Source: Macrophomina tecta (lineage: Eukaryota; Ascomycota; Dothideomycetes; Botryosphaeriales; Botryosphaeriaceae). From it: a DNA stretch of 64,000 nt. The notes below the pieces were generated by a model that made no database searches, was not told the origin of the DNA, and worked only from the letters and a program-made list of their open reading frames with translations. This document shows, one piece after another, positions 34,561 to 45,452 of this stretch. The stretch's first letter is position 1; each line of letters opens with the position of its first letter. The stretch spans positions 1,116,001 through 1,180,000 of the forward strand of contig JAKSGN010000041.1 in the NCBI GenBank assembly GCA_024180945.1, in the 5' to 3' direction. Both the position numbers and the translations under genes were made by a program.

Positions 34561-36400
34561 ATGTCGACACCGAGGCTGCCAGGTCATTCGCGCACCACTA
34601 GCACTGATTTCTCTGAGACGTCTTTAGTTGAGACGGTTGTGCCCGCCGCATCAGCTGCAGATCTCCACAAATCGCTAGATGCATGGGACGGTGGCATAAA
34701 CGAATCCAGCACCTCCATTCTGCCCTTCATCTCTCAAAGACAGTTCCTTTTCTTCGGTAGGCTATCTTGAGCAGGCTCTGTCCTGAAGCCAACTTCTTAC
34801 TCATTCCTAGGAATTTAGATGAACTTGTCCCCGTCTACGTGGTACTTCGCACTCCAACCACCGACGAAAACACCCTAAAGTCCTACCTGGGAAGACTTGC
34901 CATCAATGTCGAAGCTTATGCCACATCGACTTCTCCGCTATCTCATGCAGGCGCACCCCATGCTCCCCCGCTGAAGGAGCTTCTTCACTCTGCACCGGTC
35001 CAGAACCCGGCAGAGCCTGTCCTGTTTTCTTCCAAAGGAGTAAAGTATGAAAATGGAAACTCGCAAGAATACTGCTATGTCGCCTGGAAAGTGGATGTCT
35101 TCATTGGTACAGCCTAGCCATGACTATTTGCGGACTTTATGCTAATTGGCCCAAGGGCATCCGCGGTCAAGGTTACCCAAGCCGGTTGTGTACTTCTCAG
35201 TAGGGGCGTCTCTGAAGCCCGCACAGCAGGTCAAGTCGGAAGTTCTTGATGACGAGTACTTGCCGAGCTTGGCACCTCTATCAGGCAACTTGCTCGAAGC
35301 TTTTACCAGGGATCCGGCGCTCAAGGGGATCAAGCCCCATCTGTCCGCCTCTCGAATCACCAAGGTTGCTCCAGCCCCGTCTGTAGAGCGCGATCTTCTG
35401 CGCCCGTTGCAGAACGCAAGCCGGCGTACTTTTCGTGCACTTCCAGCACTAGCATGGAGAATCCGCTACACAAAGAGTTATGCCGCCGTGTCAGATCTTT
35501 CCATATTCGCGTCCTTCGATTTCGAGGTCACCGGCATATCAGGTTACAGTCTGATCCTTAACGAGGTCGATCTTTCTCTGTCGGATGGACGTGTGGAACA
35601 GTGCGGTCCAAATCTCGGTTCTGACAGTGAGAACACATACAAAACTGGCGATCAAGTTGCCCTTTTGTACAAATTGATACCTAACAATGTCTCCAAGGAC
35701 TTCACGGTCCCAATGAATATCCACGCGCTGGATGTCAGGATCCGGGCCAAGGTCCTTCTATCAGAAGAATGCCAGCCAGAAGTCGTCATCGATTGGAGAA
35801 CGAATGTCGACATTGCCCATGTGCTGAAGTCGAAGCTGAGGGTTCCAGACCATCTCCTCGGGCGGTCGGCGCACCAGAGGAACGTCAGCAGCATCAATGC
35901 TTCCTCTCCGTCAAAACCAACAGGACCAGACTCTCTGCCCTACCTGGAGGCCGGCCAGCAGGAGGCTCAAGCGTCGGGAGACATCGATATTGTCGTCACT
36001 GTCGTTGGTCCGGAACGTGTCTACGTTGCTGAGCCGTTTGTTTGGGACGTCTTCATCGTGAACCGGTCGGAGAGAGCGCGGCGGTTGGAGTTCCAGGTAA
36101 TTTTCAAGGATAACTCGATCGGGAAGTCGCCAGATCTATTATTGCACACCTCGAGAGGACTTCATATTGGGTATGACAGACCTCAGCCTACAAAAGAAAA
36201 ACCAACTGGAATATACTGACTGTGTGCGCAGGACCCTGGCACCATCGGCGTGCAAGAACACGCAAATAGAGCTTGAGCCATTCAAGGACGGGATTCTGAA
36301 TATTGAGGCGTTACGCCTCATCGATATGCAAACGGACGACTATACAGACATCCAGGATCTTCCGCTAATTGTGTCGTTCAGGAGACCTCGGGTGACGTAA
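34561..36400 (+). CDS. TRS65: TRAPPII complex subunit Trs65
   Basis: Four exons: 34561-34756, 34819-35106, 35156-36170, 36232-36400 (555 aa, close to the 560 aa of yeast Trs65). The sequence shows a beta-rich C-terminal region (residues about 420-555) with the pattern VYVAEPFVWDVFIVNR followed after the last intron by Ala-Pro-Ser-Ala-Cys-Lys-Asn-Thr and LPLIVSF. These read as the paired Ig-like folds of the Trs65 family. Trs65 belongs to TRAPPII, the exchange-factor complex for the Rab Ypt31/32 at the late Golgi. The assignment rests on overall pattern and recalled family features, as there is no catalytic motif. The second exon uses acceptor TTTAG at 34818, which restores the frame; the TAG at 34810 would bring in a stop. 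Confidence 0.8.
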
Positions 36401-37009
36401 GGCGCTAGAAGACATTGCTGCAAGGTCGCTCGGGAGCTGTGGTGGCAAGTGCTTCTTCATTGCGCTAGTGGTTGTATGCTGCAATCATGCGCATCGGACG
36501 CGTCTCGGAATTACGCATCCCGTGACTCCAGCGCTGGCGGAGGACCGAAGCGTGCAGCGTTGCCAGAAATAAGATACCTAGACACATAGAAAATTCAAAG
36601 CTCGAAAATCAGCGTGCACGTCAGTGTTGAGTTTTGCAGGAGCCAGGATGCGGCGGTGGACAGGGTTGGGTGGGGAGGGATGCGCAATGGCAGCTGATTT
36701 TAGATCAGACCCAGAGTAAGGAAGCGCGCGGGACGGGCGACGACTCCGCCTCTTCAGCACAACCTCCAGCCAACTCACCGTCGCATCTCTTTCCTTCACT
36801 CGAGGCTGACCAGATTCGACAATCTTGCGCGACTGCAGCGACCCCGACAACACCGCCCATCCGTGTGCAGCGACGCAGCGCGTCCGTTGTGTTCCCGCCA
36901 CCCAGCTGCTCAGCTGCCAGCCTGCCACAGCCAGGAGCGCCCTCGCGCCTACCACCGATCCTCACAACGACGTCACTGCCAGAGCCGCTGATCCACCGCA
37001 ACACTCGCC
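36401..37009. other. Intergenic, TRS65 to Mpv17-family gene
   Basis: No supported gene. ORFs of about 125 aa on both strands are overlapping and compositionally biased. The right end is the promoter of the downstream gene. Confidence 0.5.
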
Positions 37010-38125
37010 ATGATTGAGGGTCAACGCCGCCGCGTTCTGCGCGCGCTCAACAGCCGCTACATCTACGGCAGCATAGTAAGTTCACCCCATGGAATCCGAG
37101 CGAACTATGCGCCGCTTCTTCCACCGCTATCGCCGATACTGACTCCGCTCTCCACACTGCAGCCTCTCCTGCACGCCCTTGTCTTCCTCCTCCAAATGGC
37201 CGCAGTCTCCATCCTTTCGCGCAAATTCAACCAGTACTATGCCAACCGGCCAGGTGAGCACAATCCGTTCACAGATAGTCGGACATTTTGCTAACCTTGT
37301 GCGACTAGTACTTACGACCATGATAACCAATGCCGTACGTCATCCCTCGAGACGCCCCCCACATTTTCGTACCTCGGAATACCGTCGCGGCTTGGGGTCG
37401 TGTAGACTGACGTTGGCATCAGGTTCTCGGCGGTATTGCAGACACAGTAGCCCAGACTTTGACGGCAGTTCGTGAGCGAGCAGTGCGGAAGCCTGGAGGC
37501 GTCAGCAAAGACGACTTCTTCGCTATCGAGATTCATGAGCTCGACAAGAAGACCCCATACCCGGACGATGAGCTTATTCCGGACTCCAGGCACCTCCCGC
37601 CTCCCTTCGACTTCGAGAGACTTACGAGATTCATGGCTTACGGTTTCTTGATGGCGCCCGTCCAACACAAGTGGTTCGGTTTTCTGTCGAGGAACCTCCC
37701 AATCACAAAGGATGCTAAGATGGGCCCGGCGATGAAGCGTGTGGCTTTGGACCAGTTCATCTTCGCGCCTTTCGGTATGTCTACAACAGCCATCTGTCTC
37801 TGGCATTCCAAGGTGCTGATTTTCATTCCAGGTCTCGCCTGCTTTTTCACCTTCATGACGGTTGCTGAAGGCGGTGACAAGCGTGCGGTTATGCGCAAGT
37901 TCCGCGATGTCTACGTCCCTTCCTTGAAAGCCAACTACATTGTCTGGCCTGCCGTCCAAGTCATCAACTTCCGTCTGATGCCTATCCAGTTCCAGATTGT
38001 AAGGCGCATGAAGCCCCTGACCACCTCAATTCCCGCTAACGTCACATTCAAAGCCTTTCGTCTCGACAGTTGGTATTGCGTGGACCGCATACCTCTCCTT
38101 GACCAATGCCGCGGACGACGCTTAA
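37010..38125 (+). CDS. Mpv17/PMP22-family integral membrane protein
   Basis: Six exons: 37010-37075, 37163-37253, 37309-37334 (26 nt), 37423-37774, 37832-37998, 38054-38125 (257 aa). The core reads as an Mpv17/PMP22 protein: YYANRPVLTTMITNAVLGG and DTVAQ at the start, RFMAYGFLMAPVQHKWFGFL in the middle, and NYIVWPAVQVINF followed by PFVSTVGIAWTAYLS at the end. Four membrane segments are expected. The family (yeast Sym1, Woronin-body protein WSC, human MPV17 and PXMP2) lives in mitochondrial inner or peroxisomal membranes. This member has a charged insert (about residues 80-120) between helices 1 and 2. The N-terminal exon is in phase and has good splice sites, but a start at 37197 within exon 2 is also possible. 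Confidence 0.82.
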
Positions 38126-38794
38126 GCGAGATAACGCAGTCCTAGACGCTTCCGGCCTCCTTCCTTTCCCATTTCCTATCAAGACGCTGCTTCTTCTACC
38201 CGGGATCCTGGGAAAAGTCAAAAATTGATTTACAGCGCTGCAGATTCTCCTTCACATGAGTGAACAGAGGGCACAATCGTGCTGGCTGGGTGCATTGTCG
38301 GGCGCACGGTCTTTAATGGTGGTTACAGTATCCTACTTGTTATCGCGTTGGCGTCTTTTGATAGTTGGCGTTCTACCGAGCTTGAGTGAGTAAATTATAC
38401 AAAGAACATAAATAAAATAGCCGCGAGTGTGCTTGTGAAAGAACCAATAACAGGAGACACGTGTAGCAGGCAGCACATGCAGGAGTGGACCTTGCCAAAG
38501 CTTGTCTGCAAGCGCCGATAAGTAAGAGCAGATGATGTGAGGCAGGGTCAGCCGCCAGTGGCGCCAGAGATGGCGTGCAGCTGTAAGACAAGGCGCGAGA
38601 GTAGCGCGCTCCACTCGCGTCACCCGCGCGCCTCAATCAACACGGCGTAAGTTCGGTTGTCGCGCCGCAAGACGCACCCAGTAAACAACACACTCCCCTC
38701 CTCGAACGAAGCCATTCTCCGCAATCGTACCGCTCGTCATCGTAATCATACATACTGCTCTCTCCTACCCCTCCCTACTCCATCTCCCGAAGAG
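38126..38794. other. Intergenic, Mpv17-family gene to UBE2S-like gene
   Basis: Holds 3' UTR sequence and the promoter of the next gene, including a CACGTG at 38458-38463. The next gene's reading frame is open back to 38657, but without an ATG before 38795. Confidence 0.5.
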
Positions 38795-40021
38795 ATGAAC
38801 TCGCGTTCGCTGCGCCGCCTCGCCGGCGACCACGCCACCCTCCACGCCGACCTCCCACCAAACTACTTCTTCGCCCCGCACACCGACCCTTCGGACGAGC
38901 TGACCCAGCTTGACATCCTTCTGGCTGGACCCGAAGGCACGCCCTACGCCGCAGGCCTCTACAAGTTGCACCTCGAGATCCCGCACACATACCCGACCAG
39001 CCCGCCGACCGCCCACTTCCGCACGCGCATATGGCATCCCAACGTCGAGGAGGCGACCGGCGCCGTCTGTGTCGACACGCTGAAGCGCGACTGGCAAGCC
39101 AGTCTGACGTTGCGCGACGTGCTGGTCACGATCAGCTGCCTGCTCATACAGCCGAACCCTGCCAGCGCGCTGAACGCCGAAGCCGGCGCGCTGCTGCAGG
39201 AGGATTGGGAGGCGTTCTGCAGGCGCGCAAGGCTGATGACAGGGATTCACGCGCAGGTGCCGAGGGAGCTGAGGGCGTGCGTCGAGGAGGCGAAGATGCG
39301 CGGCGAGGAGAAACAGCAGGCAGTGGCGGTCGAGGACGCGAGGAAGCACGATGCGGAAAATGAGGTCGAGAGGGAGGACTTGGAGAGGCTGAAGGGGAAG
39401 AGCAAGAAGAGGGACGCCAATGGGAGCGCTGTGAAGGGGTCCGCGAAGGGCAAGGCGCGTATGGCTGCGGCCCCGGAGAAGATGCCTGCGCCGGCGGCGG
39501 AGATGGAGGAGAATGTTGCGTCGAGGAGGGAGTCGGATGACTGGATCCCCGCACCGCCTAGCTTCGCGTCGGGGACGCCCGCACTGAATGCGCGTGCGGA
39601 ACAGCAGGAGGTGAATGTCGGCGTGGGCGCGTCTTTCAATTCGGCGCAGCTGCCGAGTACGCCGCTCGCGAGTATTCAGACACCGAACACGGCGAATGCG
39701 CCTGCGCGCTTTACTCGTCATACTGCTGCGAGCCTCGCACAGCAAACGGCTCCATATCAGACGCCTCAGCGCGCAATGCCCTCATCGCATAGCCCCGAAC
39801 GTCCTACTTCGAGAGCGTTATCGCAAGGATCTCTCAATGGTCGCCTTGACACTTTGTCGTTTGGTTGGGCACCGGAAAAGGCGCCGGGGGCGCTGAGGTA
39901 TTCGCCCGAGGCGGCGCGGAGAGAGAGGCATGAGGCGCGGCGCTTCAAGGCGGCGGGATATTGTCTGAAGAGGTATAATCGCGGTGCTTTTGGGCCGCGG
40001 AAAGGCTTGAAGAGGCTGTGA
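38795..40021 (+). CDS. Ubiquitin-conjugating enzyme E2, UBE2S-like, with long basic tail
   Basis: Single exon, 408 aa, starting at the first ATG of the open frame. Residues about 1-155 form a UBC fold: YFFAPHTDPSD, the PEGTPYAAGLY strand pair, FRTRIWHPN (HPN triad) and the catalytic Cys92 in GAVCVDTLKRDW, then LLIQPNPASALNAEAG. The CVDTLKRDW and LIxPNPxSALN stretches are closest to human UBE2S, the E2 that extends Lys11-linked chains with the anaphase-promoting complex (catalytic Cys95). The remaining 250 residues are Lys/Glu- and Ser-rich, disordered, and end in a basic YNRGAFGPRKGLKRL. In UBE2S a short Lys-rich C-terminal tail docks on the APC; whether this tail does so is inference. Confidence 0.85.
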   Translation: MNSRSLRRLAGDHATLHADLPPNYFFAPHTDPSDELTQLDILLAGPEGTPYAAGLYKLHLEIPHTYPTSPPTAHFRTRIWHPNVEEATGAVCVDTLKRDWQASLTLRDVLVTISCLLIQPNPASALNAEAGALLQEDWEAFCRRARLMTGIHAQVPRELRACVEEAKMRGEEKQQAVAVEDARKHDAENEVEREDLERLKGKSKKRDANGSAVKGSAKGKARMAAAPEKMPAPAAEMEENVASRRESDDWIPAPPSFASGTPALNARAEQQEVNVGVGASFNSAQLPSTPLASIQTPNTANAPARFTRHTAASLAQQTAPYQTPQRAMPSSHSPERPTSRALSQGSLNGRLDTLSFGWAPEKAPGALRYSPEAARRERHEARRFKAAGYCLKRYNRGAFGPRKGLKRL

Positions 40022-40412
40022 ACGGGTGTGTATCTGTCTTTTGGGCAATGTGTTGTTTTTGTGGCGCTGCATACCGGATTGGATCGTGCATAGCGAAGGC
40101 ATACCGGCGTTGTTCTGGGGTCATTTGGTGGAGTACTATCGCTTCTGTAATTTGGGCATGTTCACACTGTACCTCTGATCTGTCAACGAACAGAAGTATA
40201 GAAATTCGATGCTTATGGAATTATGCACTTTTTATGTAACGCAGCGAGGCTGTGGCTACAATGGGGAATGTTTCTCTTCACGACTGTATGTTCGTTGCGC
40301 CACGGGTTTGCTGAGTGCACCCGATCCGGAAAGCCGCACGGGCCGTTGAAGCCATTTCCTTGCAACCTACGGCCACCTGCATCCTCGAACATAACACTCA
40401 CCTACCAAAAAA
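40022..40412. other. Intergenic, UBE2S-like gene to RPP40
   Basis: 391 bp of 3' UTR and promoter sequence. No gene is seen. Confidence 0.5.
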
Positions 40413-41817
40413 ATGCTCGATATCGACAATAAAGACACGCGATCGACAAGATGCTACTTCACTCACTCCTTGCTGGGTGAACATTTTGACGACAGGCAGC
40501 TATCGACCAAGAAAAAACCTTTCGCGACCGTCTCGGCCCAGCTTTTCTCACATACGGTCCGTTGCCCGCGCACTCTGCCTTCACGCTTTCACGTGATCCT
40601 TCACGAGTTTGGAGCTGATCTGCTAGCAGGCCGACTTGATCCTACCGGACGAGGTATATGCGGTTATTAAGCAAGAGCTGGATGGTTCCGCGGGGACCTT
40701 TCATTATGCTCGGGTTAACATGACCCTTGGCGAGCTCATCGACGGGGAGTTCTTCAACCACTATATCAAGACTGGTAAGCAGGCACCATGAGGAACCATA
40801 CTGATAGAAGTTGGCTAATACAAGACAGGCAACATCCTCATGCTTTCTGAGGGACGACGTGGAATCGATAATGTCTTTTCGCTCCGTGATGGTATATTTG
40901 CCTTCTCAGCAAACATGAACAATACGACTAGCTGCCGAAGGGAAATAGATTCTGACAATTTCCTAGGTGTCTTGAGGCTGGAGCTCGACCGCGCGATGTA
41001 TGAAAGGTGCGGGCTCGAAGGCCAGCCCATACCTCACGGCGGTCGAAAGCACACAAAAGAAAGATTCGGTACGGATATGCCTGATTCCCGTCGCAGATGG
41101 ATGTTTCCTGACCTTTTCATTTAGCCGTTGAACTCGAGCTCCGCAAACCGTCAATGTTGCATGGCAAGAAAGGCTTCGAGCGCATCGTCTGGGCGTTCAA
41201 GAATGTTCTCAACCACTCCCTTACCTGGCTCTTCCATGACGTCCAGAGCCCGGATCGGCCCCCATCAGGTAGTCCTTTGTTCTTTTCCTCCAAAATATGC
41301 TGGAATAAAAGGCCCTACGCGCTAGACACTAAGACTAATCTCTACCATAGGCCCCATCCTCGCCCACGCACCGCAACTCCAAACCGTGCGCTCCGACCTT
41401 TTTCAAATGCAACGCGTCCAGATACCAGCCTTGACTTCCATCCATGACGTCTGTGACCCTGAGTACGGCGCTGAAGTGCTCGAGTGGTTCGGCATGGTCA
41501 GCCTTGGCTCGCCGCGAATAGATGCTGCAGACAGCATCAATTCCTTCCTCAGTTGCTACGAAGTTCCCATGCCGTATCTTACAGATGGAGAAACCGCTGC
41601 GCCTGCTGTTGGCGGTGTTGTGAGGCTCCGGTGGCGCGGCTTGGTGCCTTCGGCGTTCTTACTGAGGCTCTGGATAGTGGCGAGGAAAGGTTTGGTGGAT
41701 GGGAAGGTGGGGAAGGAAAAGAAGTGGATGGCGATGAGTGTGGCTGGGTTTGGCGGAGAGGCGTACACTATGCTTGGGATCGGAGGGAGGGATGTGTTGA
41801 ACTGGGAATGTAGGTGA
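40413..41817 (+). CDS. RPP40: RNase P/MRP 40-kDa-type subunit (Rpp40 family)
   Basis: Six exons: 40413-40556, 40630-40774, 40829-40891, 40967-41068, 41125-41268, 41351-41817 (354 aa, phases consistent). The pattern fits fungal Rpp40 proteins: LFSHTADLILPDEVYAVI near residue 45, GNILMLSEGRRGIDNVFSLRDG near 100, RKPSMLHGKKGFERIVWAFKN near 160 with VTWLF-type follow-on (here LTWLF), and EWFGMVSLGSPRI near 250. Rpp40 is a protein subunit shared by nuclear RNase P (tRNA 5' maturation) and RNase MRP (rRNA processing) in animals; the fungal homologues carry the same domain. Intron 1 uses a weak GTCCGT donor. The gene is convergent with the Nit-family amidase, with only 144 bp between stops. Confidence 0.85.
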
Positions 41818-41961
41818 AAAGCTGACGGGAAGGAAAGACAACGTGATGGAGGATACGAGATCACTGGCGGGGAGCGCGCCTGGAGAAGATGAAATTTCTG
41901 AACTACCTGTTTGGCTCTCCTATTACTGTCTGTCCGTTCGGCGCTCCCATGCGATTCTACC

Positions 41962-43341
41962 TCAAATCTCGGGGTACACATCCGTCCTCCTCAGCAACGG
42001 CATCTCCGCCCTCACCTTATCCGCAAAACTCAGATCTAAATCCACCAACGCCAGGCTCGGCGCGGGCTGCTTGCCGACCTCGTTATAGCCTTCGACGGCA
42101 TCGAACCCGCCCAGATCAGCAACCACCTCGCCCCAAGGGGACACCACCATGCTGTGCCCATAGCTGCACCGCTTCTCGTTGTGGAAGCCAGACTGCGCAG
42201 CCGCGATGACGTACGATTGCGTCTCGATAGCACGGGCGCGTAGGAGCGGCTCCCAGTGCGCGCGGCCGGTGGGTACGGTGAAGGCGGAGGGGTAGACGAT
42301 GATTTGGGCATTTTGCCGCTTAAGGGCGAGGGAGATTTCGGGGAAGCGGAGCTGTTGATGTTTTGGTTAGCAGTTATATTCCTTTCATACACATTTTTCT
42401 TTTCTCCTTCGGTATATGTGAGGCATTGTGGAAGGCTCTTTTTTCCTACGTACGTCGAAGCAGATAGTCATCCCTATGCGGCCAACTGGTGTGTCGAAAG
42501 GCGGGAGGATGGAAGTTCCTTTCTCAACGCTTCTACTTGAATGGTCAGTCTTCCTTGAATTGCGAGAAACGAAATACGCAAAGCACGAACTGGCTCTCTT
42601 TCAGAATCGGACCGCCTTTGATCTCGACGTCGAAAAGGTGCAGCTTTTGGTATCGCTGCACAATGTCGCCGCGCTCATCGATCCAGATCAGCGTGTTCTT
42701 GACCTTCTGGCCACCCTCGGCCGGCTCGTGGATGCCGACGTTGATGTGCAGCTTGGACTTGCGGGCTTCGTCCTGCAGGCCGAGCACGAACTCACTCTCC
42801 TGCACGGATTTGGCGAGGGAGACGGTCTCGGCGGCGGAGGAGCCGATGTAGTCGCTGGCTTCGGGGAGGAAGAGGGCCTGGATCAGAGTGATAAATGGTT
42901 GGCTGGAGCAATTATCGTTTGGATTGCTTACCTTTGCGCCTGCTGATGCGGCTTTGGCGACGAGTTGGCGGCATTGCTTCAAATTGTGCGCCATGCTCGC
43001 GGTGGAGCATATTTGGCCGACTGCCTGAACGTAGAGCTTGCGTAAGAGCCATGTTCTGCAAAAAAAAAAAAAAAAAAAAAAAGGTGGGAAGGAAATGATA
43101 TCTGGGAACTACGAGAGTAAACTATCACGATAAACTGGCACATGATGGCTCTACTCATACCGAGCATCTTCGGCGGAGTTACAAGAGTGGGGTGTTGGAT
43201 GTCGATCGACAAGCAGATATGTTTGGTCCATCGAATTTTGGAATCCGGACCCCGAAGCGTAAAGAAGATGAAAGAGGAGAAACATGAGCAATCATGATGG
43301 GAGTCGATTAAGGAATAAACTCAACTTACAGCGATAGCCAT
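41962..43341 (-). CDS. NIT2: Nit-family amidase (deaminated glutathione amidase / omega-amidase type)
   Basis: Five exons: 43341-43330 (12 nt), 43024-42932, 42877-42591, 42532-42454, 42351-41962 (286 aa). The start MAIAAVGQICST is the standard N terminus of the family and is assembled across a 305-bp first intron that contains a poly-A run of about 24. The catalytic triad of carbon-nitrogen hydrolases is present: Glu in FLPEASDY, Lys in QKLHLFDVE, Cys in GMTICFDLRFPE. The C-terminal part (YGHSMVVSPWGEVVAD) also fits. Nit1/Nit2 proteins remove side products of transaminases: Nit1 (yeast Nit2) hydrolyses deaminated glutathione, and mammalian Nit2 (yeast Nit3) is omega-amidase. The FLPEASDYI and LHLFDVEIKGGPILKES stretches lean towards the deaminated-glutathione type. 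Intron 3 has a GTTCGT donor. Confidence 0.87.
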
Positions 43342-45344
43342 GTCGATAGAGTGAGTGTTCCTCTGGTTTCGTCAATCGACGTAGACCTCAACCTTCCAAT
43401 ATTTCTAAGCTGTCCGGGCGCAGCAGGAATCAGCATTTCCTTTTGAAACTATGAGATCTGTCTGTTAACGCCAGCGACTTCGACAGACGTTGTGGATGAT
43501 GGCGAATCGAAGGTGTGGTGGGGCGGGTAGCAGAGTACTTATTCCTCCGGCTGGCCCGAGCCACTTCCGGCCATCACCATTTTCTTCAGAAAGCACGTAG
43601 ACTGTCTGAAAACAGGCCTGAAGACCTGGATATTTTCCACAACGTGTTGATGGAGGTCAATACCAAGTTATTGCCGATTTTCACGGTACGACGCATTTGA
43701 ACTCGGTACATCTCCCTTCTAAGAGCCTGTGAACTGTCTGCTGTAAAAAGGGAAAAGGTACGCTAAACTATATTCGGACATCCTCACTTGGTCTACTTTT
43801 CGAAGCAGTACTGTTCATCTTCTATTAAGATGGGGAACATAGTAGCAGCGGCCACCCGAATTCATTATTAAAGCGATTACCTTTTCCTAACTGTACCAAA
43901 TCTGTCCAATCCGTGGACCGGCCTGGCGCGGTGCCTTGTCTGTGTGAAAACATGACGACGAAGGGATACTTGATTCATATACGTAATGTCAGCAGGCTTC
44001 GGAGACCATCAAACCATATTTTATCGAGGAACTCTCGCCTTTTTGCCTACCCTGAGTCTGATGGCAGTGATACATAAGGACTTTATACCTCAAAAAAAAA
44101 AAGAAAAAAAAAAAAGAAAACAAAAGAACCTACACTTATAGTCTTCTACCTACAAACTTCATTGTCAGACTTAAACTACGCATTTTACTTTCCTCACATA
44201 TGCTAACCTTTTCGGGATATAGGCCGCTCCAAATCCTTGGCCCTCCAGTCAGTTCTCATATATCGTCAACACTCTGAGAATACGAACCAGGATGAACAAG
44301 AGGATTGCCTCATCGAGGAAGACCGTGGCATTGCTGCATGTGCTGAAGGTGGTTAGGTGTATTTTGGTACGAAGATCCTTGCTTCTGGGGTTCCCAGTGT
44401 ATAGCTAACGATGCAGAGGCAATATCAACGGAAATACCGGCGACTATCAGTACGAACCTTGAGTTGAGATACGTGCAGAGACAAGCATGATGGGGACTAT
44501 TTATGTGCCACTTTCATAACCCAACCAAAATACACTAACCGGCTGACTCCCGTCCAGACACAGCTACATGAAGAATAAAGAGGTATGAAGAGAATGCATA
44601 GTGAGTTCAAAGTGAAATTAGCATCCCTGAGGCTCTCTGCACTCATGACGTTCTCCGATTATATTTTCTCCTTTAGCATGTCGACAATATTCTCCTTCAC
44701 ATCCGGCCTGTTCTCATTCAATCCGCCGCGTGTCTCATCAGTTATGGGGTTTCGAACAACCTCGAGCTTATCTTCCACACTTTGCTCGATTTCTTACTGA
44801 TCTCCAAGAAATCAAACCTCAACTTAGCACCTGACATATTTTTCTCAGCTCTTTCCTCCCGTTGCTGTGACCCGCCCGCGTTGATCTCATCATTGGCCTC
44901 TTTACGGGTTCTTCAATTCCTCTAAACCCCATTCACAGGCCACTCTACATTAATTTGGATTGTTTTCCGTGCAACGGAATATCAGGTTCCTACAGCACTG
45001 AGGCCTTTATACACCTATCAAACACAAGCGCGAATATAGTCGCACCTCCCCCCACGACATCTCTGTCGGAAACTGGGGCACTGTGAGCAACGTTTGGATT
45101 ATGTGCTTCTTCTACGGACTGCGTGTGCAGGACTCTGGTATATGCAAATATCAGGCTCGTTGCCATCCAAGCAATAGGTACTATGTCCTTCCGTCCAAGT
45201 ACGTCTTGCTTCCAAAAAGACAGTCGGTCCACGCCCAATCACCGCCCAGTTCCCAGATTGGACGCACTGGCCCTCCAACATCCAAAACAATTCCTTAGCG
45301 CTCACCGAGGATTCTGAGTGTTTAAAGAGCAAAAGAACAGGTTT
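43342..45344. other. Gene-poor, relatively A+T-rich region
   Basis: About 2 kb without a supported gene. Only scattered short ORFs occur, none with family resemblance. A tract of A runs lies at about 44091-44125. I found no terminal repeats or transposase remnants by eye. Confidence 0.45.
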
Positions 45345-45452
45345 TGGTCACTACGAGGGTCGAACTCGCGACCTTGGCGTTAACTTGTAGTCCACTATAT
45401 ATGGACTGCCAGGGTATTAGCACCACGCTCTAACCAACTGAGCTAAGCGACC
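45345..45452 (-). tRNA. tRNA-Ile (anticodon AAU) with a 34-nt intron
   Basis: Minus-strand copy with the same exons as the other two tRNA-Ile genes: acceptor GGTCGCT/AGTGACC, anticodon AAT, same D and T arms. The intron after position 37 is similar in length to that at 409-442 and has the motif AGTCCA..TGGACT in common, but differs in the loop. The T4 run on the minus strand lies at plus 45331-45334. Flanking bases on both sides resemble those of the 9.9-kb copy. Confidence 0.95.
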
